Shown: piece after piece, positions 23,788-31,421 of the stretch | Layout of the letters: each line of letters begins with the position of its first letter | How positions within the stretch are numbered: the stretch's first letter is position 1 | NCBI GenBank assembly: GCA_023388075.1 | Contig: JAEWGX010000036.1 | Span: forward strand, 1-31,421 | Direction of reading: 5' to 3' | DNA length: 31,421 nt | From: Pseudomonadota bacterium | GTDB lineage: Bacteria; Pseudomonadota; Gammaproteobacteria; Burkholderiales; Burkholderiaceae_E | The notes under the pieces: model-generated | Told to the model about the DNA's origin: nothing | The model's database searches: none | Seen by the model: only the letters and a program-made list of their open reading frames with translations | Program-made: the position numbers and the translations under genes

Positions 23788-24855
23788 ATGAACGGAAACG
23801 AAGCGAGAGCAGCGGAGAAGGAGATCGAGGCGCGGGAGGTGGCGTCGATCCGGCCCGGCGGCGCACGTGACCGTGCCGCCCGCGTGGGAAGGCGTGGCGC
23901 GCTGCTCACGATGGCGGGCGCGGCCGCCGGGCTGGCCGCCATGCCGCGGTACGTCCGTGCCCAGGACACGCCGATCCGGATGCTGGTCGGCTTCCCGCCC
24001 GGCGCGGGGCTCGATGCGATGTCCCGGATGGTCGCCGAGAAGATGCGGGTCTCGCTCGGGCGCAACGTGATCGTGGAGAACCGGCCCGGCGCCGGCGGCC
24101 GCATCGTGATGGACACGTTGAAGAAGTCGCCCGCCGACGGCAGCGTGCTGGTCATGACGCCGCTGGTGACGGTCGTCACCGCACCGCATGTCTACCCCGA
24201 CCTCGGCTACGACGCCTTCAAGGACTTCGCCCCGGTGGCGCATGCGGCGGGCTTTCTCTTCGCGTACGCCGCCAACACGCAGGTCCCGGCCAAGACGCTC
24301 AAGGAATTCGTCGAGGCCGCGAAGAAGGACTCGGCGCTGCGCAACTACGCCTCCGCGGCGCCGGGCAGCCTGCCGCACTTCTTCTCCATCCTGTTCGCCG
24401 AGCGAGCCGGCCTGGAGATGAACCACATCGGCTACCGCGGGACCGCGCCGGCGCTGTCGGACCTGCTGGGTGGCCAGATCGCCACCTTCATAGGCACCGT
24501 CTCCGACGTGGTCGCCCATGCCGAGGGCGGCCGCCTGCGCGTGCTGGCCACCTCCGGTGCCAAGCGGGCGCCGCAGCTTCCGGACGTGCCGACCTTCAGG
24601 GAGGAAGGCTACGACATCGAAGGCGGCGGCTGGTATGCCGCCTACGCGCCGGCGGGCACGCCCAAGCCGGTGGTGGACCGGTTGTCGAAGGCGATCACGG
24701 AGGCGATCAACGCGCCGGATCTGCGCGGCAAGCTGGAGGGCTACGGCATGGAGCCCACGGGGCTGCCGGCCGACGAGCTCGCCAGCATCCAGCGGCGCGA
24801 CTACGAGCGCTGGGGCCCGGTCATCAAGGCGTCGGGGTTCAAGCCGACAAGCTGA
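23788..24855 (+). CDS. Bug-family (TctC-like) periplasmic solute-binding protein
   Basis: This is a 355-residue periplasmic binding protein of the tripartite tricarboxylate transporter receptor family. After a charged N-terminus comes VGRRGALLTMAGAAAGLAA, a Tat-like signal ending near VRAQ. The mature part has the family hallmarks IRMLVGFPPGAGLDAMSR, VIVENRPGAGGRI, ASAAPGSLPHFFSILFAERAGLEMNHIGYRGTAPALSDLLGGQI and LPDVPTFREEGY. The ATG at 23788 follows AGGAGG. It sits between trpE (67 bp upstream) and trpG (10 bp downstream) on the same strand, so it should be transcribed with the trp genes. No TctA/TctB membrane genes are nearby. Ligand unknown. Confidence 0.93.
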   Translation: MNGNEARAAEKEIEAREVASIRPGGARDRAARVGRRGALLTMAGAAAGLAAMPRYVRAQDTPIRMLVGFPPGAGLDAMSRMVAEKMRVSLGRNVIVENRPGAGGRIVMDTLKKSPADGSVLVMTPLVTVVTAPHVYPDLGYDAFKDFAPVAHAAGFLFAYAANTQVPAKTLKEFVEAAKKDSALRNYASAAPGSLPHFFSILFAERAGLEMNHIGYRGTAPALSDLLGGQIATFIGTVSDVVAHAEGGRLRVLATSGAKRAPQLPDVPTFREEGYDIEGGGWYAAYAPAGTPKPVVDRLSKAITEAINAPDLRGKLEGYGMEPTGLPADELASIQRRDYERWGPVIKASGFKPTS

Positions 24856-24865
24856 GGCGCGTGCC

Positions 24866-25431
<566 letters not shown>

Positions 25432-25435
<4 letters not shown>

Positions 25436-26463
25436 CCATCACACCCCAGGAAGCGCTCCAGCGCACCATCGAGCATCGCGAGATCTTCCACGACGAGATG
25501 CTGCACCTGATGCGGCTCATCATGAGCGGCGAGATGTCGCCGGTGATGGCCGCGGCCATCATCACCGGCCTGCGCGTGAAGAAGGAGTCGATCGGCGAGA
25601 TCACCGCGGCCGCCGAGGTCATGCGCGAGTTCGCAAAGAAAGTGGAGTGCGATCCCGGACCGCACTTCGTCGACATCGTGGGCACCGGCGGCGATGGCTC
25701 CCATACGTTCAACATCTCCACCGCCTCGATGTTCGTGGCCGCCGCGGCCGGCGCGAAGGTGGCCAAGCACGGCAACCGCGGCGTGTCGTCGCGCTCCGGC
25801 GCCGCCGACGTGCTCGAGTCGCTCGGTGCCAACATCATGCTGTCGCCGGCGCAGGTCGGCGAATGCCTGCAGCGTACGGGAATCGGCTTCATGTTCGCGC
25901 CCAACCACCATCCGGCAATGAAGAACGTGGCGCCGGTGCGCAAGGAGCTGGGCGTTCGCACGGTCTTCAACATCCTGGGGCCGCTGACCAACCCGGCCGG
26001 CGCGCCCAACATGCTGATGGGCGTGTTCCACCCCGACCTGGTCGGCATCCAGGTCCGCGTCATGCAGCGCCTCGGCGCCGAGCACGTGGTGGTGGTCTAC
26101 GGCAAGGACGGGATGGACGAGGTGTCGCTCGGCGCATCCACCATGGTGGGCGAGCTTCTCGACGGCAAGGTGCGCGAGTACGAGATCCATCCGGAAGACT
26201 ACGGTCTCTCGATGATTTCCAACCGCGGGCTGAAGGTCGGGAACGCACAGGAATCGAAGGCCATGGTCCTGGAGGCGCTTGAGAACCGCGAAGGCACCCC
26301 GCGCGAGATCGTCATGCTGAACTCCGCGACGGCTCTCTACGCCGCCAACGTCGTCGCCAGCATTCCCGACGGCATCCGGCTCGCTCGCGAGACCATTGCA
26401 TCCGGCGCTGCACGGGCGAAGCTCGACGAGTTCGTCGCGGCCACCCGGGCGATCGCGGCCTGA
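25432..26463 (+). CDS. trpD: Anthranilate phosphoribosyltransferase
   Basis: This 343-residue enzyme joins anthranilate to PRPP, the second step of tryptophan synthesis. The PRPP-binding motif GTGGDGSHTFNIST is followed by AKHGNRGVSSRSGAADVLESLG, and the anthranilate-site region FAPNHHPAMKNVAPVRKELG is present. Length and start (MTITPQEALQRTIEHREIF) fit the family. The ATGA overlap with trpG suggests translational coupling; trpC starts one base after the stop codon. Confidence 0.97.
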
Positions 26464-26464
26464 C

Positions 26465-27325
26465 ATGGCCGCGCCCACCGTCCTGCAGCGGATCATTGAG
26501 GTCAAGCGCGAGGAAGTCGCGTCCGGCCGGGCGAGGATGCCCGAGCCGGCCATGGCGCGGCGCGCCCGGGATGGCGTCGCCTCGAACCCGCGGCGCGGAT
26601 TCGAGGCCGCGTTGCGCTCGCAGGTGGCCGCGGCCACGCGCAGGCGCGCCTCGGCTGCGACGGGCGGCGACGCCGCACCGGCAGCGGCGCTGCCTGCCGT
26701 GATCGCGGAGATCAAGAAGGCAAGCCCGAGCCGGGGCGTCATCCGGGCGGATTTCCACCCCGCGGACATCGCGCGCTCCTACGCCGCCGGCGGCGCGACC
26801 TGCCTGTCCGTCCTGACCGACCGCCGCCATTTCCAGGGCGACGATGCCTACCTGGAACAGGCACGCGCGGCCTGCACCCTCCCGGTGCTGCGCAAGGACT
26901 TCGTGATCGATCCCTGGCAGGTGCTGGAATCGGCCGCCATCGGCGCCGACTGCATCCTGCTGATCGCGGCCGCACTGGAGCCGGCGCGGATGGCCGAGCT
27001 CGAGGCCTGCGCGCACGAGCATGGCCTGGACGTGCTGGTGGAGGTTCACGACGCTGTCGAGCTCGAGGCCGCGCTCCGGCTACGGACCCGGCTGGTGGGC
27101 ATCAACAACCGCAACCTGCACACTTTCGAGGTCAGCCTGCGGACGACCCTCGCGCTGCTGGATCAGATGCCCGAGGATCGCCTGGTGGTGACCGAGAGCG
27201 GCATCCTCGCGCCCGAGGACGTCGCCCTGATGCGCGGCCACGGCGTGCACGCCTTCCTCGTGGGCGAAGCGTTCATGCGCGCGGCCGATCCCGGCGCCGC
27301 CCTGCGGGCGTTGATGGGCGCGTGA
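26465..27325 (+). CDS. trpC: Indole-3-glycerol-phosphate synthase
   Basis: This 286-residue TIM-barrel enzyme converts CdRP to indole-3-glycerol phosphate. Motifs are VIAEIKKASPSRGVIRADF, LPVLRKDFVID, GADCILLIAAAL, VGINNRNLHTFEV and RLVVTESGI. It is slightly longer than usual because of an Ala/Arg-rich insertion of about 20 residues between RRGFEAALR and LPAVIAEIKK, before the first barrel strand. The ATG at 26465 sits directly behind trpD. trpF, trpB and trpA are not in the window. Confidence 0.96.
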   Translation: MAAPTVLQRIIEVKREEVASGRARMPEPAMARRARDGVASNPRRGFEAALRSQVAAATRRRASAATGGDAAPAAALPAVIAEIKKASPSRGVIRADFHPADIARSYAAGGATCLSVLTDRRHFQGDDAYLEQARAACTLPVLRKDFVIDPWQVLESAAIGADCILLIAAALEPARMAELEACAHEHGLDVLVEVHDAVELEAALRLRTRLVGINNRNLHTFEVSLRTTLALLDQMPEDRLVVTESGILAPEDVALMRGHGVHAFLVGEAFMRAADPGAALRALMGA

Positions 27326-27364
27326 CCCGATCGCCCCATCGCGCGGCGAGGCGAGTCCCGAGCT

Positions 27365-29212
27365 TCAGCGAGCCGAGTCCCGATAGCTGCGCAGCCAGCC
27401 GTTGCGCAAGGCGTTGCTGCCGCGGGCGCCGAGCGTGACCGCGGGCGGCGGCGCGGCGAGCATGACGGCCGCTTCCACCAGCTCGTCCCGGCGGAAGGCA
27501 TGGACCTTGACCACGTCGCCGGGCTTGCGCCGCGCGAGCATCGACTTCAGCGCCGCCTCGTCGCAGCGCAGGCCATCGACCGCGACCAGCCGGTCGCCTG
27601 CCGAGAGGCCCGCCCGCGTGGCCGGCCCGTCCCTGTGCGCGCTCTGGATCGCCACCTCGCCCTGCCGCACCACCGTGCGCGCGCCCAGCCAGGCGCGGGC
27701 GTCGCCTTCGGGCGCGGCGTCGAGCGCGATGCCGAAGGGGGCGAGGCATGCCTCGAGTGGCAACTCCGCGGTGCCGTAGGCCCAACGCGCGATCTCGCGG
27801 CGCAGGTCCAGGCCCGTCGCCTCCTGCACGAGCGCGGGGAACTCCTCCTCGCCGAGGCCGCGCGACGACTCCTCGCGCCGGTCGTGCGCGTTCGCTGAAG
27901 CCACCCGGCCGGCGGGCGACGAACGCGACTGCCCGAAGCGCTGCCACATGAGCCGCATCACGTCGTCGAGCGAGCGCCGGCCCCGGGTGCGCGCGCGGAT
28001 CGTGAGATCCAGGCACAGCGCGACCAGAGAGCCTTTCACGTAATAGCTCACCACCGCGTTGGGCGTGTTCTCGTCCTGCCGATAGAACTTGATCCAGGCA
28101 TCGAAGCTCGATTCGGCGACGCTCTGGACCTGCCGGCCGGGTGCCGCGAACACGCTGCGCATGGCGCGCTGCAGGCACTGAAGGTAGGACGTCAGGTCGA
28201 TCACGCCCGAGCGGCAGAGCATCAGGTCGTCGTAGTAGGAGGTGAATCCCTCGAAGATCCACAGCAGCCGCGTGTAGTTCTCGCGGTCGAGGTCGTAGGG
28301 CTCGAAGCGCGCCGGCTTGATCCGCTTCACGTTCCAGGTGTGGAAATACTCGTGGCTCGCCAGGCCGAGGAAGTTGCGATAGGGCTCCGGCACGCCCTTC
28401 ATGCCGGGATAGGGAAGGTCGTTGCGCGAGCAGAGCAGGGCGGTGCTCGACCTGTGCTCCAGCCCCCCGTAGCCGTCGCCCACCGCCATGGTGAGGAAGA
28501 GATAGCGCTTCATCGGCGCGCGGCGTCGCCGTGGCTCGAAGAGCGCGATCTGCTCGCTGCAGATCGGCTTCAGGTCACGCGCAAGGCGCGCCAGGTCGAC
28601 GTCGGTGCGTCCCGTGATCGCGATCTCGTGGCGGCAGCCGCCTGCCTCGAAGGCGGCCGACGCGAACTCGCCCATCTCCACCGGATGGTCGATCAGCTCG
28701 TCGTAGTCGGCGGCCTGATATCGACCGAACCCCCCGCGGCTGGCTCCATCGCCCCCCATGGCGGGCAGGGTGGTGGCGACAGCCCAGCGCCGGAAGGCGG
28801 CGCCGCGTGGCGGCAGGATGTCGACGCTGCAGGGCTCTTCCTCGCGGCCGGCGACCGCGAGGAAGACACTGGTGCCGTTGAAGAAGCCGTGGCCCGCGTC
28901 GAGATGGGCGGCGCGAACCGACAGGTCCCACGCATAGACCCGGTAGGAGACCAGCAGCCGCCCCTCGCGTGCGAGGCGGCCGCAGGCCCAGGTGTTCTTG
29001 TCGACCTTCTCGATCGCCACGGTGCGACCGCCGGCGGTGGCGTGGACGCCCTCGATGTGGCGGGCGAACTCCCGCACCATGTAGCTGCCGGGAATCCAGA
29101 CCGGCAAGCGCAGCCGCTGGCCTTCCGGTTCCGGACGCTCGACCTGCAGCGTGACATCGAAGAGGTGGGCGTGGGGGTCCGAGGGGCGGATGGTGTAGTG
29201 GATGGCGTGCAT
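27365..29212 (-). CDS. M61-family metallopeptidase with PDZ domain
   Basis: This is a 615-residue peptidase of the M61 (glycyl aminopeptidase) family. The zinc motif is HEYFH (His287, Glu288, His291) in SHEYFHTWNVKRIKP, with the third ligand Glu321 in WIFEGFTSYYDD. The N-terminal beta-sandwich covers about 1-170, the catalytic domain about 230-490, and a PDZ domain about 515-585 (GPATRAGLSAGDRLVAVDG). A short hydrophilic, Arg/Ser-rich insert lies around 445-475. No signal peptide is seen, which points to the cytoplasm. The ATG at 29212 lies 4 bp after the stop of the upstream nucleotidyltransferase gene, so the two are likely co-transcribed. It is convergent with trpC. Confidence 0.93.
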   Translation of the reverse strand: MHAIHYTIRPSDPHAHLFDVTLQVERPEPEGQRLRLPVWIPGSYMVREFARHIEGVHATAGGRTVAIEKVDKNTWACGRLAREGRLLVSYRVYAWDLSVRAAHLDAGHGFFNGTSVFLAVAGREEEPCSVDILPPRGAAFRRWAVATTLPAMGGDGASRGGFGRYQAADYDELIDHPVEMGEFASAAFEAGGCRHEIAITGRTDVDLARLARDLKPICSEQIALFEPRRRRAPMKRYLFLTMAVGDGYGGLEHRSSTALLCSRNDLPYPGMKGVPEPYRNFLGLASHEYFHTWNVKRIKPARFEPYDLDRENYTRLLWIFEGFTSYYDDLMLCRSGVIDLTSYLQCLQRAMRSVFAAPGRQVQSVAESSFDAWIKFYRQDENTPNAVVSYYVKGSLVALCLDLTIRARTRGRRSLDDVMRLMWQRFGQSRSSPAGRVASANAHDRREESSRGLGEEEFPALVQEATGLDLRREIARWAYGTAELPLEACLAPFGIALDAAPEGDARAWLGARTVVRQGEVAIQSAHRDGPATRAGLSAGDRLVAVDGLRCDEAALKSMLARRKPGDVVKVHAFRRDELVEAAVMLAAPPPAVTLGARGSNALRNGWLRSYRDSAR

Positions 29213-29216
29213 GGAT

Positions 29217-29852
29217 TCAGGATGGAAAGTCGAGGTCCGCCGGCGTATCGAGGTCGCGCACGACGCCGGGGTCGGCCACGGGCATTCTATGAGTCGGATG
29301 GCGCTGCAGCAGGCCGCGCGCGCCGCGTTCGCCCGAGAGCGCGGCCAGGGCCGGGGCGAGACTGCCGTCGAAGCGGACCGGGTGCCCGTCCTGGCCGCGA
29401 AACACCGGCACCACGATCGGCTCCCCGCCGGGGCTGATCGCCGCGCAGAGCCGCTGCACCGTCGCGGCGGCCAGCCAGGGCATGTCCGCCGGCTGGACCA
29501 GCAGGGCGCCCGGGGCGGCGCGGGCAGCAAGCGCAGCACGCGCGGCGCAGCCGATGCTGGTGCCCATGCCCTCGGTACCGCTGACCCAGGCGATCTCGCA
29601 GCCGGCCTGCCCGAGCGCGTCCGCCAGCACGGTGGATTCGCGCCGCAATGCCGCGATCACGCGATCACAGCCGGCCAGCAGTGCGCGGGCGGTGCGCACC
29701 GCCACCATCTCGCCGTCGATGCGCGCCTCGAGCTTGGAGCGCCGACCCGTGGGATCGAACCGACGCCCGAACCCCGCCGCGACCAGCAGTCCCACGACGG
29801 GCCGCTCCGTCCCTGGCCGCTCCCGCGGCGACTGCTGCACCCGATCTTCCAT
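29217..29852 (-). CDS. MobA/MocA-like nucleotidyltransferase
   Basis: This is a 211-residue NTP-transferase-fold protein. The nucleotide-binding N-terminus reads VVGLLVAAGFGRRFDPTGRRSKLEA, followed by LLVQPADMPWL (metal-binding Asp region) and PVFRGQDGHPVRFDGSL. The pattern is closest to MocA-type molybdenum-cofactor cytidylyltransferases, which make MCD for xanthine-dehydrogenase-type enzymes. No molybdoenzyme gene is in the window, so the cofactor role is not confirmed. The gene is divergent from the crotonase gene and precedes the M61 peptidase. Confidence 0.85.
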   Translation of the reverse strand: MEDRVQQSPRERPGTERPVVGLLVAAGFGRRFDPTGRRSKLEARIDGEMVAVRTARALLAGCDRVIAALRRESTVLADALGQAGCEIAWVSGTEGMGTSIGCAARAALAARAAPGALLVQPADMPWLAAATVQRLCAAISPGGEPIVVPVFRGQDGHPVRFDGSLAPALAALSGERGARGLLQRHPTHRMPVADPGVVRDLDTPADLDFPS

Positions 29853-30075
29853 GGCGTTCCTTCTTTCCTGCCAACTGCTCGCTTGGACACATCCCCGTCA
29901 CCGCCCGCCTGCGACGCTGCGGCTGCACGATGCCATACTTCCCGTGCCGGCCGTTGCCCTCGGCACCGAGGCGCGCCCCGCCGGCACGCGGACGCGCCAG
30001 CCGGACCACAGATACGCCAGCCAGCCGCGCGACACAAGCGCGGCCACCATCCTTCGTCAGCGAGCGAGACCCGAG

Positions 30076-30858
30076 ATGCCCACGAACTACGAAACCATCC
30101 TGACCGAAACCCATGGCCGCGTCGGCCTCATCCGCCTCAACCGGCCGAAGCAGCTCAACGCATTGAACGACACGCTGATGAACGAGCTCGGCGAGGCGCT
30201 GCTTGCCTTCGACGGCGACGACGGCATCGGGGCGATCGTCCTGACCGGCTCGGACAAGGCCTTCGCCGCGGGGGCCGACATCGGCGTCATGAAGGACCTT
30301 TCCTTCATGGACGCGTACATGGGCAACTACTTCACGCGCAACTGGGACACCCTGCGCCGCGTGCGAAAGCCCGTGATCGCCGCGGTGACCGGCTACGCGC
30401 TAGGCGGCGGCTGCGAGGTGGCGATGATGTGCGACATCGTGATCGCGGGCGACAACGCCAAGTTCGGCCAGCCGGAGATCAAGCTGGGCGTCATCCCGGG
30501 CGCCGGCGGGACGCAGCGCCTGCCGCTCGCGATCGGCAAGGCGAAGGCGATGGATCTGCTGCTCACAGGGCGCAGCATCGACGCAGCCGAGGCCGAGCGC
30601 TCCGGCCTGGTATCCCGGGTGGTACCGGCGGACAAGGCACTGGACGTCGCACTCGGGGTGGCGGCCGAGATCGCCGCGTACCCGCTGCCGGCCCTGCTGA
30701 TGCTCAAGGAGTCGGTGAACCGCGCCTACGAATCGCCACTGTCGGAAGGGTTGCTCTTCGAGCGGCGAATGATTCATGCATTATTCGCCACTGAGGACAA
30801 GAAAGAAGGCATGACCGCCTTCGTGGAGAAGCGCAAGGCAGCCTTCCGGCACCGCTAG
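30076..30858 (+). CDS. Enoyl-CoA hydratase (crotonase family)
   Basis: This is a 260-residue crotonase that should hydrate trans-2-enoyl-CoA in fatty-acid or amino-acid breakdown. The oxyanion-hole motifs are DKAFAAGADIGVMKDL and ALGGGCEVAMMCDIVIAG. The two catalytic glutamates lie in GGGCE and GQPEIKLGVIPGAGGTQRL, as in true hydratases. Length matches the FadB1x/PaaF-type family. The ATG at 30076 gives the usual N-terminus; the upstream frame is antisense to the nucleotidyltransferase and rejected. It has its own upstream gap of about 220 bp and no adjacent fatty-acid genes. Confidence 0.94.
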   Translation: MPTNYETILTETHGRVGLIRLNRPKQLNALNDTLMNELGEALLAFDGDDGIGAIVLTGSDKAFAAGADIGVMKDLSFMDAYMGNYFTRNWDTLRRVRKPVIAAVTGYALGGGCEVAMMCDIVIAGDNAKFGQPEIKLGVIPGAGGTQRLPLAIGKAKAMDLLLTGRSIDAAEAERSGLVSRVVPADKALDVALGVAAEIAAYPLPALLMLKESVNRAYESPLSEGLLFERRMIHALFATEDKKEGMTAFVEKRKAAFRHR

Positions 30859-30955
30859 GGCGGCTTTCCGGCACCGCCGAGGCTCCTGCGCTCTCGCCAT
30901 CACGGCCGCTCGGGGCTTCCTGAGGCGAGCCTCTAGACTTCCCGACGCGGTCGAT

Positions 30956-30984
30956 TTGACAACCGCAGAAGCGGCGTCCATAAT
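30956..30984 (+). promoter_or_regulatory. Ribosomal RNA operon promoter
   Basis: A near-consensus sigma-70 promoter: TTGACA (30956-30961), 17-bp spacer, CATAAT (30979-30984). It precedes the boxA element and the 16S gene, so it is most likely the rrn promoter. Start of transcription is expected near 30991. Confidence 0.85.
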
Positions 30985-31014
30985 CTCGTTTCTCTGCTGA
31001 TCACGCATCAGCCC

Positions 31015-31027
31015 TGATCTTTAACAA
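31015..31027 (+). promoter_or_regulatory. boxA antitermination element of the rrn leader
   Basis: TGATCTTTAACAA matches the boxA consensus (TGCTCTTTAACAA) at one mismatch. In rRNA leaders it recruits NusB-S10 and the Nus complex. The sequence that follows (CAGCCGATAAGTGTGGGCG) is typical of Burkholderiales rrn leaders. The rest of 31028-31320 is leader RNA with no gene. Confidence 0.85.
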
Positions 31028-31320
31028 ACAGCAGCCGATAAGTGTGGGCGTTTGGATACGACGTCGAGACTTGGCTAGGTTACTGCAAACCTTCGGCGCT
31101 CGCGCCGTTTGGCGAGCAAGTCCGATGCCCGGTCGACTCAAAATCCAATGCTCACACAAGATGATTTAACCAAGTCATTCTTGTTGAGAGCTTGCGACTT
31201 GCCTCCACTGGCCGAGTCCGAACGCAGTCCGTCGTCGCGCAAGCGGCGTCGGGTGGCGGGACGGCGAAGGCCGGGTGAAGTAAGTTGCCTTAAAAGATTG
31301 AACCTAGTGTTCGAGCAATT

Positions 31321-31421
31321 GAACTAAAGAGTTTGATCCTGGCTCAGATTGAACGCTGGCGGCATGCTTTACACATGCAAGTCGAACGGTAACGCGGGGG
31401 CAACCCTGGCGACGAGTGGCG
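31321..31421 (+). rRNA. rrs: 16S ribosomal RNA (partial, 5' end)
   Basis: AGAGTTTGATCCTGGCTCAG begins at 31328, which corresponds to E. coli position 8, so the mature 5' end is near 31321. The next bases (GAACGCTGGCGGCATGCTTT, then ACACATGCAAGTCGAACGG) are typical of betaproteobacteria. The gene continues beyond the window. The promoter and boxA lie upstream on the same strand. Confidence 0.98.

Noticed and set aside
29202..30794. Long plus-strand frame across the nucleotidyltransferase and crotonase genes
   Set aside because: It runs antisense to one real gene and out of frame with another, and its product is low complexity.
31109..31327. 72-codon frame in the rRNA leader
   Set aside because: It lies between boxA and the 16S start and ends inside the 16S gene; leader RNA explains the region.

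Overview
This window is high-GC chromosomal DNA from a betaproteobacterium, most likely of the Burkholderiales or a close relative. The evidence is the rRNA leader (boxA and the sequence after it), the 5' end of the 16S gene, the rpe-gph-trpE-trpG-trpD-trpC gene order, a Bug-family binding protein, and the neighbouring pair of a UbiH-type hydroxylase and DsbC. The assignment comes from recognised sequence features, not from a search.

Layout. 1-4067 is chromosomal: an ABC transporter ATPase cut by the window edge, a serine recombinase, an AhpD-like protein, a DUF2945-type small protein, UppP and a small lipoprotein. 4068-15428 is an integrated element of about 11.3 kb. It is bounded by 16-bp direct repeats; the right copy lies in the 3' end of an intact tRNA-Phe and the left copy is free-standing. 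Next to the tRNA is a P4-type tyrosine integrase, followed on the same strand by an AlpA-like regulator, a replication-initiator-like protein, an unknown protein, a terminase-small-subunit-like HTH protein and a Fic protein. At the far end, on the opposite strand, is a two-gene type III-like restriction-modification operon (res then mod). The element is visibly less GC-rich than its surroundings. Int, AlpA, Rep and a TerS-like protein together resemble a phage-satellite (PICI-like) backbone carrying defence cargo; this is an inference.

15415-20259 is core chromosome: tRNA-Phe, a UbiH-family hydroxylase, dsbC, a nicotinamidase with a Tat-type signal, mltA and apaG. 20420-27325 is the rpe-gph-trpE-(Bug protein)-trpG-trpD-trpC cluster. 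A leader ORF with four Trp codons near its end, followed by inverted repeats, lies between gph and trpE and suggests attenuation. A Bug-type solute-binding protein sits inside the operon between trpE and trpG. 27365-30858 holds an M61 peptidase with a PDZ domain, a MobA/MocA-like nucleotidyltransferase and a divergent enoyl-CoA hydratase. The window ends with an rRNA promoter, boxA and the first ~100 nt of a 16S gene.

The observations most worth a second look are the satellite-like element and its repeats (a duplicated 16-bp palindrome, and a decayed copy of the HTH gene end so that fic lies between imperfect direct repeats), a tRNA-like fold just upstream of res, the Trp-rich leader, the Bug protein embedded in the trp operon, and the apparently exported nicotinamidase.
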